Positions 22,471 to 23,119 of a DNA stretch of 23,119 bases are shown here, piece after piece. The position numbers and the translations under genes are program-made. Location of the stretch: positions 1 through 23,119 of the forward strand of contig JAHQWS010000271.1 in NCBI GenBank assembly GCA_029856295.1, read 5' to 3'. The DNA is from Promethearchaeia archaeon (lineage in GTDB: Archaea; Asgardarchaeota; Lokiarchaeia; Sigyniarchaeales; SOKP01). Each line of letters starts with the position of its first letter. The first letter of the stretch is position 1. The notes beneath the pieces are model-generated. The model was given only the letters and a program-made list of their open reading frames with translations. It did not search any database and had not been told where the DNA came from.

Positions 22471-23119
22471 ATGATATCTAAAAAAAGAATTAAAATACAC
22501 AGAAGTTTAAGTATAGCTTTAATTTTTGCCTTAGTTTTTTGCCCTTTTTTAGGTCAGATGTCGGCAAGGTTGATGCCATATTATAACCTTAAAAGTGAAA
22601 TACAAGGAAAAGACCAAGATTCCGAAATTATTGATGTAAAATCAAGTATAGCTGGATATAGGGCCGATCAAATCACTAAAGACGTTGGAGCAGAGCCCTA
22701 TAGCGTGTGTATCGGGGATGCCAATAACGACGGACAGAATGATATTGTCGCAGCGAATTCTGCTCATGATAACGTTTCAATTTTATTATGGAACACGGTG
22801 ATAGGAGATTGGGATGCACAAATCCCTAAGAAAGTAGGAAATAATCCTTATAGCGTGTGTATCGGAGATGCAAATAATGACGGGCAGAATGATATTGTCA
22901 CGGCGAATATTGGTCATGATAACGTTTCAATTTTATTATGGAATACGACAGCAGGAGACTGGGATACACAACTTACTAAAAACGTCGGGAACGGTCCCTA
23001 TAGCGTGAGCATCGGAGATGCAAATAATGACGGGTAGAATGATATTGTCACAGTGAATTATAATAATGATAACGTTTCAATTTTATTATGGAATACGACA
23101 GCAGGAGACTGGGATACAC
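22471..23119 (+). pseudogene. Secreted FG-GAP/VCBS repeat protein, interrupted by TAG, runs off the window
   Basis: The N-terminus has a basic start and a hydrophobic core (SIALIFALVFCPFLGQMSA), a signal peptide for export. From about residue 65 come 50-residue repeats (150 bp), each with PYSVxIGDANNDGQNDIV and DNVSILLWNT. The DxNxDGxxD motif binds calcium in FG-GAP/VCBS beta-propeller blades, which act in adhesion or surface interactions. In the third repeat CAG (Gln) of the motif is replaced by TAG at 23035-23037. The frame stays open afterwards to the window end. This may be a nonsense mutation, a sequencing error, or readthrough. The 3' end is outside the window. Confidence 0.75.
22692..23119 (+). 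repeat. 150-bp tandem coding repeats of the FG-GAP protein
   Basis: Three units begin near 22692, 22842 and 22992 (CCYTATAGCGTG words at 22695, 22845 and 22995). They are highly similar at nucleotide level, especially units two and three, which points to recent expansion or gene conversion and makes assembly errors likely here. Confidence 0.85.

Noticed and set aside
23035..23037. Pyrrolysine at the TAG of the FG-GAP protein
   Set aside because: The other repeats have CAG (Gln) here and pyrrolysine would have no role in a calcium-binding loop; mutation or error is more likely.
1..23119. CRISPR arrays, tRNA or rRNA genes
   Set aside because: No regularly spaced direct repeats with unique spacers, no cloverleaf with a CCA or TTCRA arm, and no rRNA-like stretches were seen on reading both strands by eye.

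Overview
The window is AT-rich archaeal DNA, most likely from an Asgard archaeon of the Lokiarchaeia type. This placement is inference. It rests on TATA-box promoters, TTG starts behind Shine-Dalgarno motifs, long low-complexity cytosolic proteins, a tungsten aldehyde oxidoreductase next to Hdr/Mvh-type redox genes, and in-frame UGA codons placed exactly where conserved cysteines are expected in HdrA and in an MvhD/VhuD protein. Selenocysteine in those two families is known from some methanogens and has been reported for Lokiarchaeota.

Layout. 1-4618 (+ strand): a GPH-family sugar/cation symporter, an enolase-superfamily (MR/MLE) enzyme, a 145-bp MITE-like element with 14-bp inverted ends and an 8-bp target duplication, and an acyltransferase-3 membrane protein. 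4719-8290 (- strand): a DUF2156/GNAT-like protein, a protein with four exact 67-residue repeats, and a bacterial-type (class I) GAPDH. 8341-8830 is a scar: a truncated second copy of the 3' end of the iron-sulfur gene at 12196-12966 abuts the 3' end of a zinc-ribbon gene. 8834-10726 (- strand) holds two unrecognised genes with visibly higher G+C, followed by a possible gene remnant and a TspO-like membrane protein.

12196-20606 (- strand) is the functional core, a redox island. In transcription order it holds a QueG/RdhA-like Fe-S protein, a tungsten AOR, a four-cluster ferredoxin, HdrA with three UGA codons, VhuD with two UGA codons, an FrhB/FdhB-like Fe-S flavoprotein, and a second polyferredoxin. 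No standard ORF caller would recover hdrA (653 aa) or vhuD (144 aa) whole. Both read cleanly if UGA is selenocysteine. Directly after the vhuD stop codon the sequence folds by hand into a SECIS-like structure: AUGA opposite GA, a 10-bp helix and an A-rich apical loop. A 30-bp element, 29/30 identical, lies at a similar distance upstream of both the AOR-ferredoxin unit and the hdrA-vhuD unit, suggesting co-regulation. Together the genes look like an aldehyde-oxidising or electron-bifurcating complex: AOR passes electrons through ferredoxins to the HdrA flavin, with VhuD and FrhB-like subunits handling a second electron route. The gene order recalls the BamBCEF part of class II benzoyl-CoA reductase.

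20821-23119 (+ strand): a second GPH transporter and a secreted FG-GAP/VCBS repeat protein broken by an in-frame TAG near the window edge.
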